A stretch of 64,000 nucleotides of DNA from Planctomycetales bacterium 71-10 (lineage in GTDB: Bacteria > Planctomycetota > Planctomycetia > Isosphaerales > Isosphaeraceae). The position numbers and the translations under genes were made by a program. Of the stretch, positions 18,573 to 27,612 are shown piece by piece; position 1 is the stretch's first letter, and each line of letters starts with the position of its first letter. Location of the stretch: contig MKTT01000076.1 of assembly GCA_001898385.1 (NCBI GenBank), positions 36,202 through 100,201 on the forward strand, in the 5' to 3' direction. The notes below the pieces were generated by a model. That model ran no database searches, was not told the origin of the DNA, and saw nothing but the letters and a program-made list of their open reading frames with translations.

Positions 18573-20270
18573 TCACTGCGACGTCGAGGCGCTCCAGGCC
18601 CGGACCTTGGAGCCGCTGGCCCACTTGCTCATCGCCCGCAGCAACTGGCCGACGTCCGCCTTCGCCAGCTTGGTCGTCGAGGCCGCCTGGTCCACGGCCG
18701 TCGAGGTCAAGTTCTGGACCGTCGTCCCGTTGAGCACCACCGGCACGTCCAGGGTGGTCGGCGTCGGCTCGACGTCCTCGTCATCGGTCGCGGGGGCCGT
18801 CGGCGTCGCGGGGACGGTCGGGGTGACCGGCGTGTAATCGACGGGAGTCGTCGGCGGCGTGAGAACCTGCTGGGCCGGCGGCGTCACGACGACGGGCTTG
18901 GTCGGAGTGGTCACGACCGGGGTCGTCGGCGTGGTCACGACCGGCGTCGTCGGGGTCGTGACGACGGGCTTGGTCGGCGTGGTGACCACCGGAGTCGTCG
19001 GGACGGCCGGGGCCCCGGGGATCAGCGAGGCCGACTTCAGGACGTCGAGCCGGCCCAGGTCGATGCCGGTCACGTCGTCGTGGATCGTCCGGGCACCCTG
19101 CTTCAGCCAGCCCTGGAGCTGGTCGACCGTGGGGAGCGAGCCGTAGCGCTGCTTGTAGATCGACTGGAGCAGGACGATCGAGCCGGAGACGAGCGGCGCG
19201 GCGAAGCTGGTCCCCTCGACGTTCGAGTAGCCGCCGCCGTCGATCAGGGCGCCGATCCCCGAGGCCGGGGCGGCGAGGTCGGTGGCCGTCGAGCCGCCGA
19301 GGGCCGAGCCCAGGCGCTGGGCGTTCGCGAGGATCTTGTCCGAGGTGTCCGTCCCCGTCACGCTGATGACGCCGTCGAGGACCGCGGTGAAGCCCTCGCC
19401 CTGGTTGCCGGCGAAGCTGTTCCCCGTGGCCGCGACCACCGGGATGTTCAGGTCCCTGAGCTTCTTGACCAGCTCGGTCATCCGCTGGCCGACGCCGCCG
19501 TCCTGGGCGAACCAGTTCTTGGCGTAGTTGCGGCCGTTGGACAGCGAGATGTTGACCACGCTGATGTTGTATTCGTCGTGGTGGTCGACGACCCACTGGA
19601 GGGCGTTGGCGATGTTGTTGGTGTCGGCCGTGTCGGAGCCGTTGGTGACCTTCAGGGCCACGACGTCCGCCCCGGGGGCGACGCCCAGGTGTCCGGCGTC
19701 GTCGCCGGCGATCAGGCCCGCGACGGCCGTGCCGTGCTGGGAGGACGAGGCGATCGGGTCGGAGTCGCCGTCGCCGAAGTCATAGCCGGCGACGACCTTG
19801 TTCCCGGCCCCGTAGCCGCCGCCCAAGGCCGAGTTGTTGTAGTTGACGCCGGTGTCGATCACGGCGACCGTCAGCCCGGCCCCGTCGACGCCGTAGGTCG
19901 ACCGCGCCTGGGCGGAGCCGATGATCGGGTCGAAGGCCGTGGGCGTGCCGACGGCGACCGAGCCGGCCGGCTCGGCGACGGCCTCGGCGCGGGCGGCGCG
20001 GCGAAGGGCGGCGCGGGAGGCGAGGTCGCCGCCGGCCCGCGCGACGCGGGCGTTCTGCAAGGCTCCCATCGCATGGGGCCGGGGCGCGGCGGGCGCCTGG
20101 TCGACGGCCGACCGCAGCCGCTGCACGGCCTCGGCGCGGCGGGCGGACTGCTCGGCGGCGGCCCCCCCGATCCCCGTCGAGAGCAGCCGGCGGGCGTCGA
20201 GCTCCTCGATCGCGGGGCGATGCTTGCGACGAGAGTCTCGGCTGTTGCTGCCGGTCAGGGTCCATGCCAT
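18573..20270 (-). CDS. Secreted subtilisin-like serine protease (S8)
   Basis: The 565-residue protein has the S8 catalytic triad: Asp in VAVIDTGVNY, His in SSQHGTAVAGLIAG and Ser in VEGTSFAAPLVSG. The oxyanion Asn is in VVAATGNSFAG. The N-terminus is basic (SRDSRRKHRPAIEELDARRLLS) without a classical hydrophobic signal and carries a short LD-x-R-x-LLS motif, similar in position to one in the protein at 57337. After the catalytic domain comes a Pro/Thr/Val repeat linker (DNA 18888-19003), then an acidic patch and a small C-terminal domain. It is probably exported and surface-bound. Confidence 0.88.
   Translation of the reverse strand: MAWTLTGSNSRDSRRKHRPAIEELDARRLLSTGIGGAAAEQSARRAEAVQRLRSAVDQAPAAPRPHAMGALQNARVARAGGDLASRAALRRAARAEAVAEPAGSVAVGTPTAFDPIIGSAQARSTYGVDGAGLTVAVIDTGVNYNNSALGGGYGAGNKVVAGYDFGDGDSDPIASSSQHGTAVAGLIAGDDAGHLGVAPGADVVALKVTNGSDTADTNNIANALQWVVDHHDEYNISVVNISLSNGRNYAKNWFAQDGGVGQRMTELVKKLRDLNIPVVAATGNSFAGNQGEGFTAVLDGVISVTGTDTSDKILANAQRLGSALGGSTATDLAAPASGIGALIDGGGYSNVEGTSFAAPLVSGSIVLLQSIYKQRYGSLPTVDQLQGWLKQGARTIHDDVTGIDLGRLDVLKSASLIPGAPAVPTTPVVTTPTKPVVTTPTTPVVTTPTTPVVTTPTKPVVVTPPAQQVLTPPTTPVDYTPVTPTVPATPTAPATDDEDVEPTPTTLDVPVVLNGTTVQNLTSTAVDQAASTTKLAKADVGQLLRAMSKWASGSKVRAWSASTSQ
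18888..19003 (-). repeat. In-frame 24-bp tandem repeat coding PVVTTPT(K/T)
   Basis: About four and a half copies of an 8-codon unit (PVVTTPTK or PVVTTPTT) form the linker of the subtilase. Copy number may vary between strains. Confidence 0.8.
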
Positions 20271-20884
20271 GGAACGAATCTCCCCAGACGGCCGCCATGC
20301 CTTTGGCTGGGCCGCCCCGCGGTTCGGTTGTGATCGCCCCCCGTCCATGGCGGGCCCGGCGTCCCCGCATCGTCCGGGGGCCTCCGGGCCCGGGGGGCCC
20401 CGCCCCGGGATTCCTCCCGGACGCGGCCCCGCAGAGCGCGTGACAAGGTTGTTCGGCACGAGAAAAGGCTTCGAGACGCGGGGGCGGCGCACCGCCCCCG
20501 GCGTCCCGGGCCCTTCAGCCCGAGCGCGGAGAATCGACGTCGGTCCTCGCGGCCGGCCGGGAGTCTGGGGACACCCTCGGCTCCGCTTGGGGCCGTCGAT
20601 TCGGCTTCGTCGTCCTGACATCCGGCCGGTCGCATCCCGTACGACTCGGCCGTTCCGAACGGGCCCATCCCGGGCCCCTCGCCGACGCCGATCCTGTGGC
20701 ACCGGGGCGGCGGGCCGACCCGACCGGCCTCAACGCCGGTCGCCGCCGCCCGCCCCCTCCCCCTCGACCTCGTTCCGCCTTGCGTCCCCGCCGGGGTCGC
20801 AATAGATTGAGGTCGCCTCGGGGGAGGCCCACCGGAGACTGGCGTCCCCGGCGGTGATTCAGGTATCGGAATCGAGGCGAACCG
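20271..20884. other. Divergent intergenic region between subtilase gene and kdsB
   Basis: 614 bp without a supported gene. It holds a GGGGGCGG-CGCA-CCGCCCCC hairpin near 20484-20503, placed in the probable leader of the subtilase transcript, and a promoter for kdsB near its right end. Nothing else is recognised. Confidence 0.6.
20780..20808 (+). promoter_or_regulatory. Predicted promoter of kdsB
   Basis: TTGCGT (20780-20785), a 17-bp spacer and TAGATT (20803-20808), 76 bp before the start. Confidence 0.45.
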
Positions 20885-21655
20885 ATGTCCGCAGGAAAAA
20901 TGGAAAATGTCGCGGTGATCCCGGCGCGGTTCGCTTCCACCCGCCTCCCCGGCAAACCCCTCCTGTCCGACACCGGGAAGCCCCTCATCCAGCACGTCGT
21001 CGAGGCCGCGCGACGCGCGAAATCGCTGCGACGCGTGATCGTCGCCACGGACGACGAGCGCATCGCCGACGCCGTGCGCCGCTTCGGCGGCGAGGTCGCC
21101 ATGACCCGCGCCGACCACCCGACGGGCACCGACCGCGTGGCCGAGGTGGTCGCGACGATCCCCGAGGCCGGCATCATCGTCAACGTCCAGGGCGATGAGC
21201 CCGAGATCGACGGATCGACGATCGATCGCCTGATCACACTATTAGAAGAAGACCCCGACGCCCCGATGGCCACGCTCGCCACGCCGATCCGCGACGAGGC
21301 CGTCTACCGCGACCCCTCGTGCGTGAAGGTCGTCGCCGCGCGCCACCGCGCCCTCTACTTCTCGCGCAGCCCCATCCCCCACCACCGCGACGGCTCGCCC
21401 GACTTCTCCGACCCCGCCGCCCCCGCGGCCTTCCTCCACCTGGGCCTCTACGCCTACCGCCGCGACTTCCTCCTCACCGTCGGCACCCTCCCCCGCTCGC
21501 CGCTGGAGGCCGCCGAGAAGCTGGAGCAGCTCCGCGTCCTGGAGGCCGGCCTCCCCATCGCCCTCGGATTCGTCGACGAGCCCTCCATCGGCGTCGACAC
21601 CCCCGACGACTACCGCCGCTTCGTCGACCGCTGGCGCGCGCGAAATCCGGGGTGA
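20885..21655 (+). CDS. kdsB: 3-deoxy-manno-octulosonate cytidylyltransferase
   Basis: KdsB activates Kdo with CTP to CMP-Kdo for LPS core synthesis in the cytoplasm. The 256-residue protein has the N-terminal nucleotide-binding segment VIPARFASTRLPGKPL, then DHPTGTDRVAEVV, the metal-binding VNVQGDEPEI, YFSRSPIPHHRDG and LHLGLYAYRRDFL, and ends with IGVDTPDDYRRF. Length and motifs are typical. Together with the heptosyltransferase and LptD genes in the window it supports an LPS-bearing outer membrane. Confidence 0.96.
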   Translation: MSAGKMENVAVIPARFASTRLPGKPLLSDTGKPLIQHVVEAARRAKSLRRVIVATDDERIADAVRRFGGEVAMTRADHPTGTDRVAEVVATIPEAGIIVNVQGDEPEIDGSTIDRLITLLEEDPDAPMATLATPIRDEAVYRDPSCVKVVAARHRALYFSRSPIPHHRDGSPDFSDPAAPAAFLHLGLYAYRRDFLLTVGTLPRSPLEAAEKLEQLRVLEAGLPIALGFVDEPSIGVDTPDDYRRFVDRWRARNPG

Positions 21656-21706
21656 TCGAGCCGACGTCCATCCGACATCTAAGGTCGACCGATTACGCCC
21701 TGGGTT

Positions 21707-22222
21707 TCACGCCACATCCCAGGGTATACGTCCCTGTGTTGCGATCTCGATCACCAGCGGGTGAGGATCAATCGCTTTCACGCGCCTACGAAGGTCCATC
21801 TGTACTTTGGCCGGGTCGATCGCGCGCGGGAACAATTTCGACGGATTGTCTGGTTGCTCCAGGTGCAGGACCACCCGAAGGTTGTCGGCACGCAACGCGC
21901 GCCTGGCCGCTTCCCGCTCCTTCGGGTCGCTCGCACGGATCTGGGCCGCAGCCACCCCCGCCAGCGTGTTTCGGACCTTGTCGACGATCTCGACCGCCAG
22001 GTCGATCGCCTTGGTGCGGCGATGCCGACGATAGTCCTTCACCTCGACGAGCCAGCAGCATGAAGACGGAGACGGCGATATTGCGAGGATGTCGACCCCC
22101 TTGACGCCGTCCATCATCCTGACGAACTGCTGACGATAGTGGGCCCAATCGTCGTATTTCGAGGCATGCCATCCGTTATGAAATGTAAATCCCAGCTGCC
22201 CTTCACGGATCTTCGCCATCAT
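21707..22222 (-). CDS. Putative PD-(D/E)xK nuclease-like protein
   Basis: No named family is recognised. The 171-residue protein shows the D-x(n)-ExK pattern of PD-(D/E)xK nucleases: Asp in KGVDILAISPS and ExK in CWLVEVKDYRRH, with helices (AIDLAVEIVDKVRNTLAGVA) and a later strand (LRVVLHLEQP) in the expected order. Its ATG overlaps the stop of the upstream ATPase gene (ATGA), so the two are almost certainly co-expressed. Two adjacent ATGs (22222 and 22219) are possible starts. Its stop lies in a CCCTGGG..CCCAGGG hairpin, 51 bp from the convergent kdsB. The composition is less GC-rich than in the neighbours. Confidence 0.7.
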   Translation of the reverse strand: MMAKIREGQLGFTFHNGWHASKYDDWAHYRQQFVRMMDGVKGVDILAISPSPSSCCWLVEVKDYRRHRRTKAIDLAVEIVDKVRNTLAGVAAAQIRASDPKEREAARRALRADNLRVVLHLEQPDNPSKLFPRAIDPAKVQMDLRRRVKAIDPHPLVIEIATQGRIPWDVA

Positions 22223-23271
22223 CGGACGCCCTGGGCGAGGTAGCGGTCCGATTGGCTCAATTCTTCGCTGAGCGAGTCGATATCTCCCACATCATCGATG
22301 GACTCGCCCTGTTCGAGGGCCACGCCCCCGGGGGCTGGGTGCAAGCCGATGAACCGGGTCTCCACGTCGGCGAACTCCGCTCCACCGGCCAAGATGTCGA
22401 GCTCTCGCAGCAGGAACAGGCTATGGGTTGCGACGAAGACCTGAATCCCCGCCGCGCAAAGGCCCAGGATCGTCCGCGCGACGAGCTTGATCACCTTCGG
22501 ATTGAGGTTGGCCTCCGGCTCGTCCCAGTAAAGCGACCCCGCGCCCACGAGCGATCTTGTCGCGATCAATCGTGCGATCATCGCCAGTTTTCGCAATCCC
22601 TCTGCGACCAGGTGCGCCTCCAGGTCGCCCGCGGGGGTCTCCACGTAGAATCGATCGTTCCTGCCCAGCACGACCTTGCCCCCTAACTCCTCCTCAAGAG
22701 GGGTCGCCAGCCCCTCCAAAGGGCGAGGTCGCACGCCCCTGGTGGCTGGGACTCCGAGCAGCAAGCAGGTATCTCGCCAGGTCTCTTCGATTTCGAGGTC
22801 GGTCGTCTCATAGAGCGAGACAAATCCCGGGTAAATGGATAGCAACTCGCGACTGGGAAGGAACACCGGGGGATGGTCGGCCCACCGTCTCGGGAGCGAG
22901 ATGACGTTCACTTCCGACTTGCTGTTCGTATTGAAGTGGAACGACAACGGGTGCGATTTCGGCTCGAACACCGCCTCGACCTCGCATCGGCTTCGCCCCT
23001 TCCGCCGGCTCGCCAGGCGACCCAACTCCTCAGGGCGGAAGACGCGACGGAGTTTGCGGGCGATCTCTCCCTCCAGGTACTTCTTGGTGGGGGCGGGCGG
23101 GAGGGCGTCGCGCTTGAGCGGTGAGACGACCGATTGGACGCAATACGCCGCTTTCAAGGCATGCGACTTCCCTGCCCCGTTCTCTCCGATGACGACGTTC
23201 AAGCCGGAGCAGAGCCGGAAATCCGCATCGGCGAAGACGGTGAAGTTCCTCAGGGTCAGGCGAGATAGCAT
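22219..23271 (-). CDS. AAA/SMC-like ATPase paired with nuclease
   Basis: The 350-residue protein begins like an ABC/SMC-type ATPase: MLSRLTLRNFTVFADADFRL, then Walker A IGENGAGKS (about residues 28-36). Further motifs are the signature-like VAEGLRKLAMIARL, Walker B LYWDEPEANLNPK and the switch His in VFVATHS. The insert between Walker A and the signature is short, without a long coiled coil, as in AAA_15/AAA_21 ATPases of phage-defence modules. AAGGGG lies about 5 nt before the ATG at 23271. An ATG at 23340 was rejected because it sits in a -10 box. A defence role is inferred from the architecture only. Confidence 0.78.
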   Translation of the reverse strand: MLSRLTLRNFTVFADADFRLCSGLNVVIGENGAGKSHALKAAYCVQSVVSPLKRDALPPAPTKKYLEGEIARKLRRVFRPEELGRLASRRKGRSRCEVEAVFEPKSHPLSFHFNTNSKSEVNVISLPRRWADHPPVFLPSRELLSIYPGFVSLYETTDLEIEETWRDTCLLLGVPATRGVRPRPLEGLATPLEEELGGKVVLGRNDRFYVETPAGDLEAHLVAEGLRKLAMIARLIATRSLVGAGSLYWDEPEANLNPKVIKLVARTILGLCAAGIQVFVATHSLFLLRELDILAGGAEFADVETRFIGLHPAPGGVALEQGESIDDVGDIDSLSEELSQSDRYLAQGVR

Positions 23272-23338
23272 CACGTCCCCTTGGTGGTGCTCGATGTCTG
23301 GGAGTCGGGACGAGGCCGCCGCGACGCAGTTCCAGCCC

Positions 23339-23367
23339 ATTGTAATCTCGAGCCCGCGCCCACGCGA
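23339..23367 (-). promoter_or_regulatory. Predicted promoter of the ATPase-nuclease cassette
   Basis: On the minus strand TCGCGT, a 17-bp spacer and TACAAT (23344-23339). The -10 overlaps the first in-frame ATG, giving a leader of about 60 nt before the chosen start. Confidence 0.45.
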
Positions 23368-23421
23368 TGCGACGGGGTCGGGGGCCCGGCTGGCATAGCT
23401 GCGGGGAATTGGGGCCTCGAC

Positions 23422-24120
23422 TCAGGGCCGTCCCGTGCCTTCCAGCGCCGCGACGATCGCGTCGGCGATGGCCTTCATGCCGTGGTCGCCGGGATGGCCG
23501 GCGACGCCTTCGTGCTTGTAGGGGCGTTCGGAGCGGGCGGCGTTGGCGGGGTCGCGGCCGAGGTGGGCGATGTCGAGGAAGACGGCGTCGGCCTCCTTCG
23601 CGGCGGCGCGGAGGCGGGCGTCCTTGGACTCGACGGGCCAGAAGCAGCTCCGGACGAGGACGATCGGCCGTCGGCCGTCGCGACGGACGCCTTCCAGGAT
23701 CTTCGCCACGCCGGCCTGGAACTTCGCCGCGTCCTCGGGCGAGGCGAACTCGGGCGTGTTCTCGCCGATCGCCAGGACGACGAGGTCGGCGTCGAAGGCG
23801 AACAGGTCCTTCATCTTCTCGGCGACGTCGTAGTCGGCGTAGCCGCGTTCGAAGTCGGCGATGTTCCGGACGAGGGTCTCGGGCTCCTTCCCCGCACGCT
23901 TCGCCACGGCCGCCGTGACCAGGTGGACGTAATCCTTCTCGGGCGCGGTGGCCGCCATGCCCCAGTCGCCGTGCCAGTCGATGTGGGGCGCGGGGCCGTG
24001 GCGGGTGATGCTGTTCCCCAGGAACAGGATCTTGCGCACCTCCGACAGCTTCGGACCCTCCGCGCCCGCCGTCCCGATCACGCCCGCCGCCAGCACCGCC
24101 AGCCAGAGCCCGCGTCTCAT
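23422..24120 (-). CDS. Secreted SGNH/GDSL-type hydrolase
   Basis: The 232-residue protein has a signal peptide (MRRGLWLAVLAAGVIGTAGA) and SGNH-hydrolase blocks: FLGNSITRHG with the nucleophile Ser in block I, AIGENTPEF in block III, and HPGDHGMKAIADAI with the Asp and His of block V. Such enzymes deacylate or hydrolyse esters, often on glycans, outside the cytoplasm. GGGAGG precedes the ATG at 24120. Confidence 0.85.
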   Translation of the reverse strand: MRRGLWLAVLAAGVIGTAGAEGPKLSEVRKILFLGNSITRHGPAPHIDWHGDWGMAATAPEKDYVHLVTAAVAKRAGKEPETLVRNIADFERGYADYDVAEKMKDLFAFDADLVVLAIGENTPEFASPEDAAKFQAGVAKILEGVRRDGRRPIVLVRSCFWPVESKDARLRAAAKEADAVFLDIAHLGRDPANAARSERPYKHEGVAGHPGDHGMKAIADAIVAALEGTGRP

Positions 24121-24317
24121 CGATGTCCCTCCCGGATTTCGTCGTCGCCAGCGAGCGTTGTATCGCGAAGCCGGGACGTCCGCCACGGTGCGATTCCGGA
24201 GTTCCTCGCGGAATCCTGAAATCTCGACGCCCGCGATGCGGAACGTACGAGTGTTGGGTCGGTCTTTGACAACCCGTGCGGATCGAAACGAAGGGCGGGA
24301 ACCGATTCCGGCGAACG

Positions 24318-24480
24318 TCCCTCTCCCGCCGGGAGAGGGCGGCCGCGCAGCGGCGGGTGAGGGTCGCCGGAGGCGCGGAGGGCATGACGGGCTCCAGGTC
24401 GCCGGACCGGAGCCATGCTTACAGTCCGGCGACCCTCACCCGGCCCTCCGGGCCACCCTCTCCCGGCGGGAGAGGGGACG
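24318..24480. repeat. Family-2 intergenic palindromic repeat
   Basis: CCCTCTCCCGCCGGGAGAGGGC..GCGGGTGAGGGTCGCCGG at the left and CCGGCGACCCTCACCCGG..CCCTCTCCCGGCGGGAGAGGGG at the right, with a spacer of about 55 bp containing GCATGACGGGCTC. The same spacer motif occurs at the left of the 17.28 kb copy. The remaining gap (24121-24624) holds no supported gene. Confidence 0.82.
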
Positions 24481-24624
24481 GACGGATGCCGGCCGGGGGA
24501 TGCGGGCCCACAATCGACTTCGACGAACGAAGCCGACCGCGTTCGCCGCAAGTTTCAATGCATCAAGAAGTTGCCGCGCCGCTCGCCGAAACCGTCGCCG
24601 CGAACGAAGCCATCGCGGGTCGGC

Positions 24625-25605
24625 TCAGTAGTTGAACAGGCGGCTGACGCTCTCGCGGCGGTGGATGGACATGATGGCGTCGGCGAAGAGGCCGGCGACG
24701 CTCACGACCTTGCAGCAGGGGGCCAGGGGCTCGAAGCGGTAGCCGATCGTGTCGGTCATCACCAGCTCCTTGATCGGCGAGGCGGCGAGCTTGGCGGCCG
24801 AGCCCTTCGAGAAGACGCCGTGGGAGACGCAGGCGTAGACGTCCTTCGCCCCGCGCTCCTTGCAGGCGACGGCCATCTCGATCAGGGTGCCGCCGGAGAT
24901 GGTGAAGTCGTCCACGATCAGGACGTTGCGGTCCTTCACCTCGCCGACGATGTCCAGCATCTCGGCCTTCTCGTCGTGGCCGCGGCGGACCTTGTTGCCG
25001 AAGACCACCGGCGCGTGGATCATCTCGGCGAACTTGTACGCCTGCTTGCCGAAGCCCACGTCCGGCGACGCGACCACCAGGTCGGGGATCTCCTTCTTGC
25101 GGAAGTAGTCCACCAGGACCGGCATGGCGTACAGGTGGTCGACCGGGATGCGGAAGAAGCCCTGGATCTGCGGGCTGTGCAGGTCCATCGTCAGGACGCG
25201 GTCGGCCCCGGCGGCCTCGATGCAGTCGGCGCAGACGCGGGCGCGGATGGAGACGCGGGGCTCGTCCTTCTTGTCCCCCTTGGCGTAGCTGAAGAAGGGG
25301 ATGACGGCCGTGACCTGGGTGGCGCTCGCCCGCTTGAAGGCGTCGATCCAGAACAGCAGCTCCATGAAGTTGTCGTTGACCGGGTATTCCGTCCCCTGGA
25401 TGACGTACACGTCGCGCCCGCGCACGTTCTCCAGCACCCGGACGAAGACGCACCCCTCGCTGAACGTGCGCGTCTCGGCCTGCGCCACGTCCGTCCCCAG
25501 GCGCTCGCAGATCGCCCGGCCGAGCGAACCGCTGGCGCTGCCGGCGAAGACCTTCAGCTCGCCGTAGGGGTCGACCCGGTCGGTCGAGGAACAGATCAGG
25601 GGCAT
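24625..25605 (-). CDS. prs: Ribose-phosphate pyrophosphokinase
   Basis: Makes PRPP from ribose 5-phosphate and ATP for nucleotide, His and Trp synthesis. The 326-residue protein has the N-terminal FAGSASGSLGRAICERLG, the segment TMDLHSPQIQGFF, VVASPDVGFGKQA, the flexible-loop region GNKVRRGHDEKAEM and the PRPP-binding loop VLIVDDFTISGGT. The PRPP loop differs from the commoner DDMIDTGGT form, and the flexible loop lacks the usual KRRP pattern, so it belongs to a divergent Prs branch. The reading frame is open well upstream, but similarity starts at MPLICSST. Confidence 0.9.
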   Translation of the reverse strand: MPLICSSTDRVDPYGELKVFAGSASGSLGRAICERLGTDVAQAETRTFSEGCVFVRVLENVRGRDVYVIQGTEYPVNDNFMELLFWIDAFKRASATQVTAVIPFFSYAKGDKKDEPRVSIRARVCADCIEAAGADRVLTMDLHSPQIQGFFRIPVDHLYAMPVLVDYFRKKEIPDLVVASPDVGFGKQAYKFAEMIHAPVVFGNKVRRGHDEKAEMLDIVGEVKDRNVLIVDDFTISGGTLIEMAVACKERGAKDVYACVSHGVFSKGSAAKLAASPIKELVMTDTIGYRFEPLAPCCKVVSVAGLFADAIMSIHRRESVSRLFNY

Positions 25606-25724
25606 GTCCTTGCTCACGGCGTCCGCCCTGTCGTCGGGGGGAATGGGATGGAAGGACTCCGTGCGATCGCCCCCGCGGCCGCAATCGACGGGCCCCGCCC
25701 CCCGCGGCGGGCCGTCGACATCTG

Positions 25725-25733
25725 ATCTTAACA
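25725..25733 (-). promoter_or_regulatory. Possible extended -10 promoter of prs
   Basis: TGTTAAGAT on the minus strand (TG-n-TAAGAT). No good -35 hexamer. Confidence 0.35.
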
Positions 25734-25884
25734 CCGGCCCCCGTCCCCGGCCACCCTCCCACGACCCACCCATCGGCGATCGTCGGCGCATCCCGCCGGA
25801 TCCTCCTGTCGCGCCGGCCGATCGTTTACAATCGCGCGGTCCGTACGACGCCCTCCCCGCCACCGCCCACCAGGAGGCCCCGCC

Positions 25885-27507
25885 ATGCCGCGACGGAGTT
25901 CCATCCTCGCCCCCCTGCTCCTCGCGACCGCCCTCGCACCGCTCGCCCCCGCGGCCCTCGCCCAGGCCGAGCCCGCGCCGGAAGCCCCCAGCTTCGACGG
26001 CGCCGTCGGCTGGATCAACTCCGGGCCGATCACGCTGGAGTCGCTCAAGGGGAAGGTGGTCCTCCTGGACTTCTGGACCTACTGCTGCATCAACTGCCAC
26101 CACATCCTCCCCGACCTGGCGAAGCTGGAGGCCAAGTACAAGAACGAGCTGGTGGTGATCGGCGTCCACTCCGGCAAGTTCGACGCCGAGCGCAACACCG
26201 AGAACATCCGCCGCAAGGTGGCCGAGTACCGGATCAAGCACCCCGTCGTCAACGACGCCGAGATGGAGATCTGGACCCGGTTCGACGTCCACTCCTGGCC
26301 CTCGCGGGTCCTGATCGACCCCGAGGGGAACGTCGTCGTCTTCGGCCGCGACGAGAACGGGAACCCGGTCACGGCCGTCGGTGGCGAGGGCCGGTACGAG
26401 CTGTTCGACTTCGCCATCGGCAAGCTCGCGGCCGACGCCCGCAAGAAGGGGATCCTGGACGAGAAGCCCGTCGCCTTCCCCACCGAGGAGAGCCAGTACG
26501 CCGACAAGCCCATCCTCTTCCCGGGCAAGGTGCTGGCCGACGCGAAGTCGAACCGCCTGTTCATCTCCGACACCGGCCACAACCGGATCGTGGCGACCGA
26601 CCTCGACGGCAAGGACCCCGTGGTCATCGGCGACGGCGGCGAGGGCCTCGTCGACGGCGACTTCGCGAAGGCCCGGTTCAACCGCCAGCAGGGGATGTGC
26701 CTGGACGGCGACGTCCTCTACGTCGCCGACACCGAGAACCACGCCATCCGCGCCGTCGACCTGAAGGCGAAGACCGTGGCCACCGTCGTCGGCGACGGCA
26801 AGCAGGCCGACCGCGACCCCCGCGAGCCGTTCGTCGGCCCCGGCAAGTCCTCATCCATCTCCAGCCCCTGGGACGTGATCCAGCTCGAAGGCTCGAAGCG
26901 GATCTACATCGCGATGGCCGGCACGCACCAGATCTACGCCTACGACCCCGAACCCGGGACCGTCCGCCGGTTCGCCGGCTCCGGCTACGAGAACATCCGC
27001 GACGGCCTCCCTGACGACGCCCGCTTCGCCCAGCCCAGCGGCCTGGCGACCGACGGCGAGGACCTGTTCATCGCCGACTCGGAGGTCTCCGGCGTCCGCG
27101 TCATCTCGAACATCGCCGCCGGCCTGCCGAAGGTCGGCCGGGTCGTCGGCAAGGGCCTGTTCGACTTCGGCGATCGCGACGGCGCCGGCCCGGAACAGGT
27201 CCGCCTCCAGCACTGCCTGGGCCTGGCCTTCGCCGACGGCAAGCTCTACATCGCCGACACCTACAACAACAAGGTGAAGGTCGCCGACCCCAAGACCGCC
27301 GAGGTCGCCACGTTCCTCGGCGACGCGAAGTCCGGCGACTCCGACGAGCCCGCCCGCTTCCACGAGCCCGGCGGCCTGAGCGTCGCCGCCGGCAAGCTGT
27401 ACGTCGCCGACACCAACAACCACAAGATCAAGGTCGTCGACCTCGCCACCAAGACGGTGAAGACCCTGGAGATCCCCGGCCTCGCCCCGCCGGCACCGGC
27501 CCGATGA
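25885..27507 (+). CDS. Exported thioredoxin-like/NHL-repeat protein (NHLRC2-like)
   Basis: The 540-residue protein has a signal peptide (SSILAPLLLATALAPLAPAALAQA is the hydrophobic region, split by Ala/Pro). A thioredoxin-like domain follows with LLDFWTYCCINCHHILP, where the CxxC-type centre is CINC preceded by another Cys. A C-terminal NHL beta-propeller has repeated units such as LFISDTGHNRIVATDLDG, LYVADTENHAIRAVDL, LFIADSEVSGVRV, LYIADTYNNKVKVAD and LYVADTNNHKIKVVDL. The order matches NHLRC2-type proteins. Role unknown; probably redox-linked in the periplasm. Confidence 0.86.
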   Translation: MPRRSSILAPLLLATALAPLAPAALAQAEPAPEAPSFDGAVGWINSGPITLESLKGKVVLLDFWTYCCINCHHILPDLAKLEAKYKNELVVIGVHSGKFDAERNTENIRRKVAEYRIKHPVVNDAEMEIWTRFDVHSWPSRVLIDPEGNVVVFGRDENGNPVTAVGGEGRYELFDFAIGKLAADARKKGILDEKPVAFPTEESQYADKPILFPGKVLADAKSNRLFISDTGHNRIVATDLDGKDPVVIGDGGEGLVDGDFAKARFNRQQGMCLDGDVLYVADTENHAIRAVDLKAKTVATVVGDGKQADRDPREPFVGPGKSSSISSPWDVIQLEGSKRIYIAMAGTHQIYAYDPEPGTVRRFAGSGYENIRDGLPDDARFAQPSGLATDGEDLFIADSEVSGVRVISNIAAGLPKVGRVVGKGLFDFGDRDGAGPEQVRLQHCLGLAFADGKLYIADTYNNKVKVADPKTAEVATFLGDAKSGDSDEPARFHEPGGLSVAAGKLYVADTNNHKIKVVDLATKTVKTLEIPGLAPPAPAR

Positions 27508-27612
27508 ACGGGGACGCCCGGCACCGCTGGCGTGCGATCCGCCGGGGCGATACCATCCCCCTGATGGACGAGTCGGATTGGGCCCGATCGATTTCCCTCG
27601 GAGTCTCCTCGC

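Noticed and set aside
20484..20503. GGGGGCGG-CGCA-CCGCCCCC hairpin as an attenuator of the subtilase gene
   Set aside because: The short T-run is about 20 nt away from the stem and no leader peptide is visible, so it is only mentioned.
21696..21724. CCCTGGG..CCCAGGG as a terminator for kdsB or the nuclease gene
   Set aside because: The stem is short, lacks a T-tract and overlaps the nuclease stop codon, so it was not listed as a terminator.
24625..26742. An upstream extension of prs to 705 codons
   Set aside because: The added N-terminal part is antisense to the NHL gene. Similarity to Prs begins at 25605.
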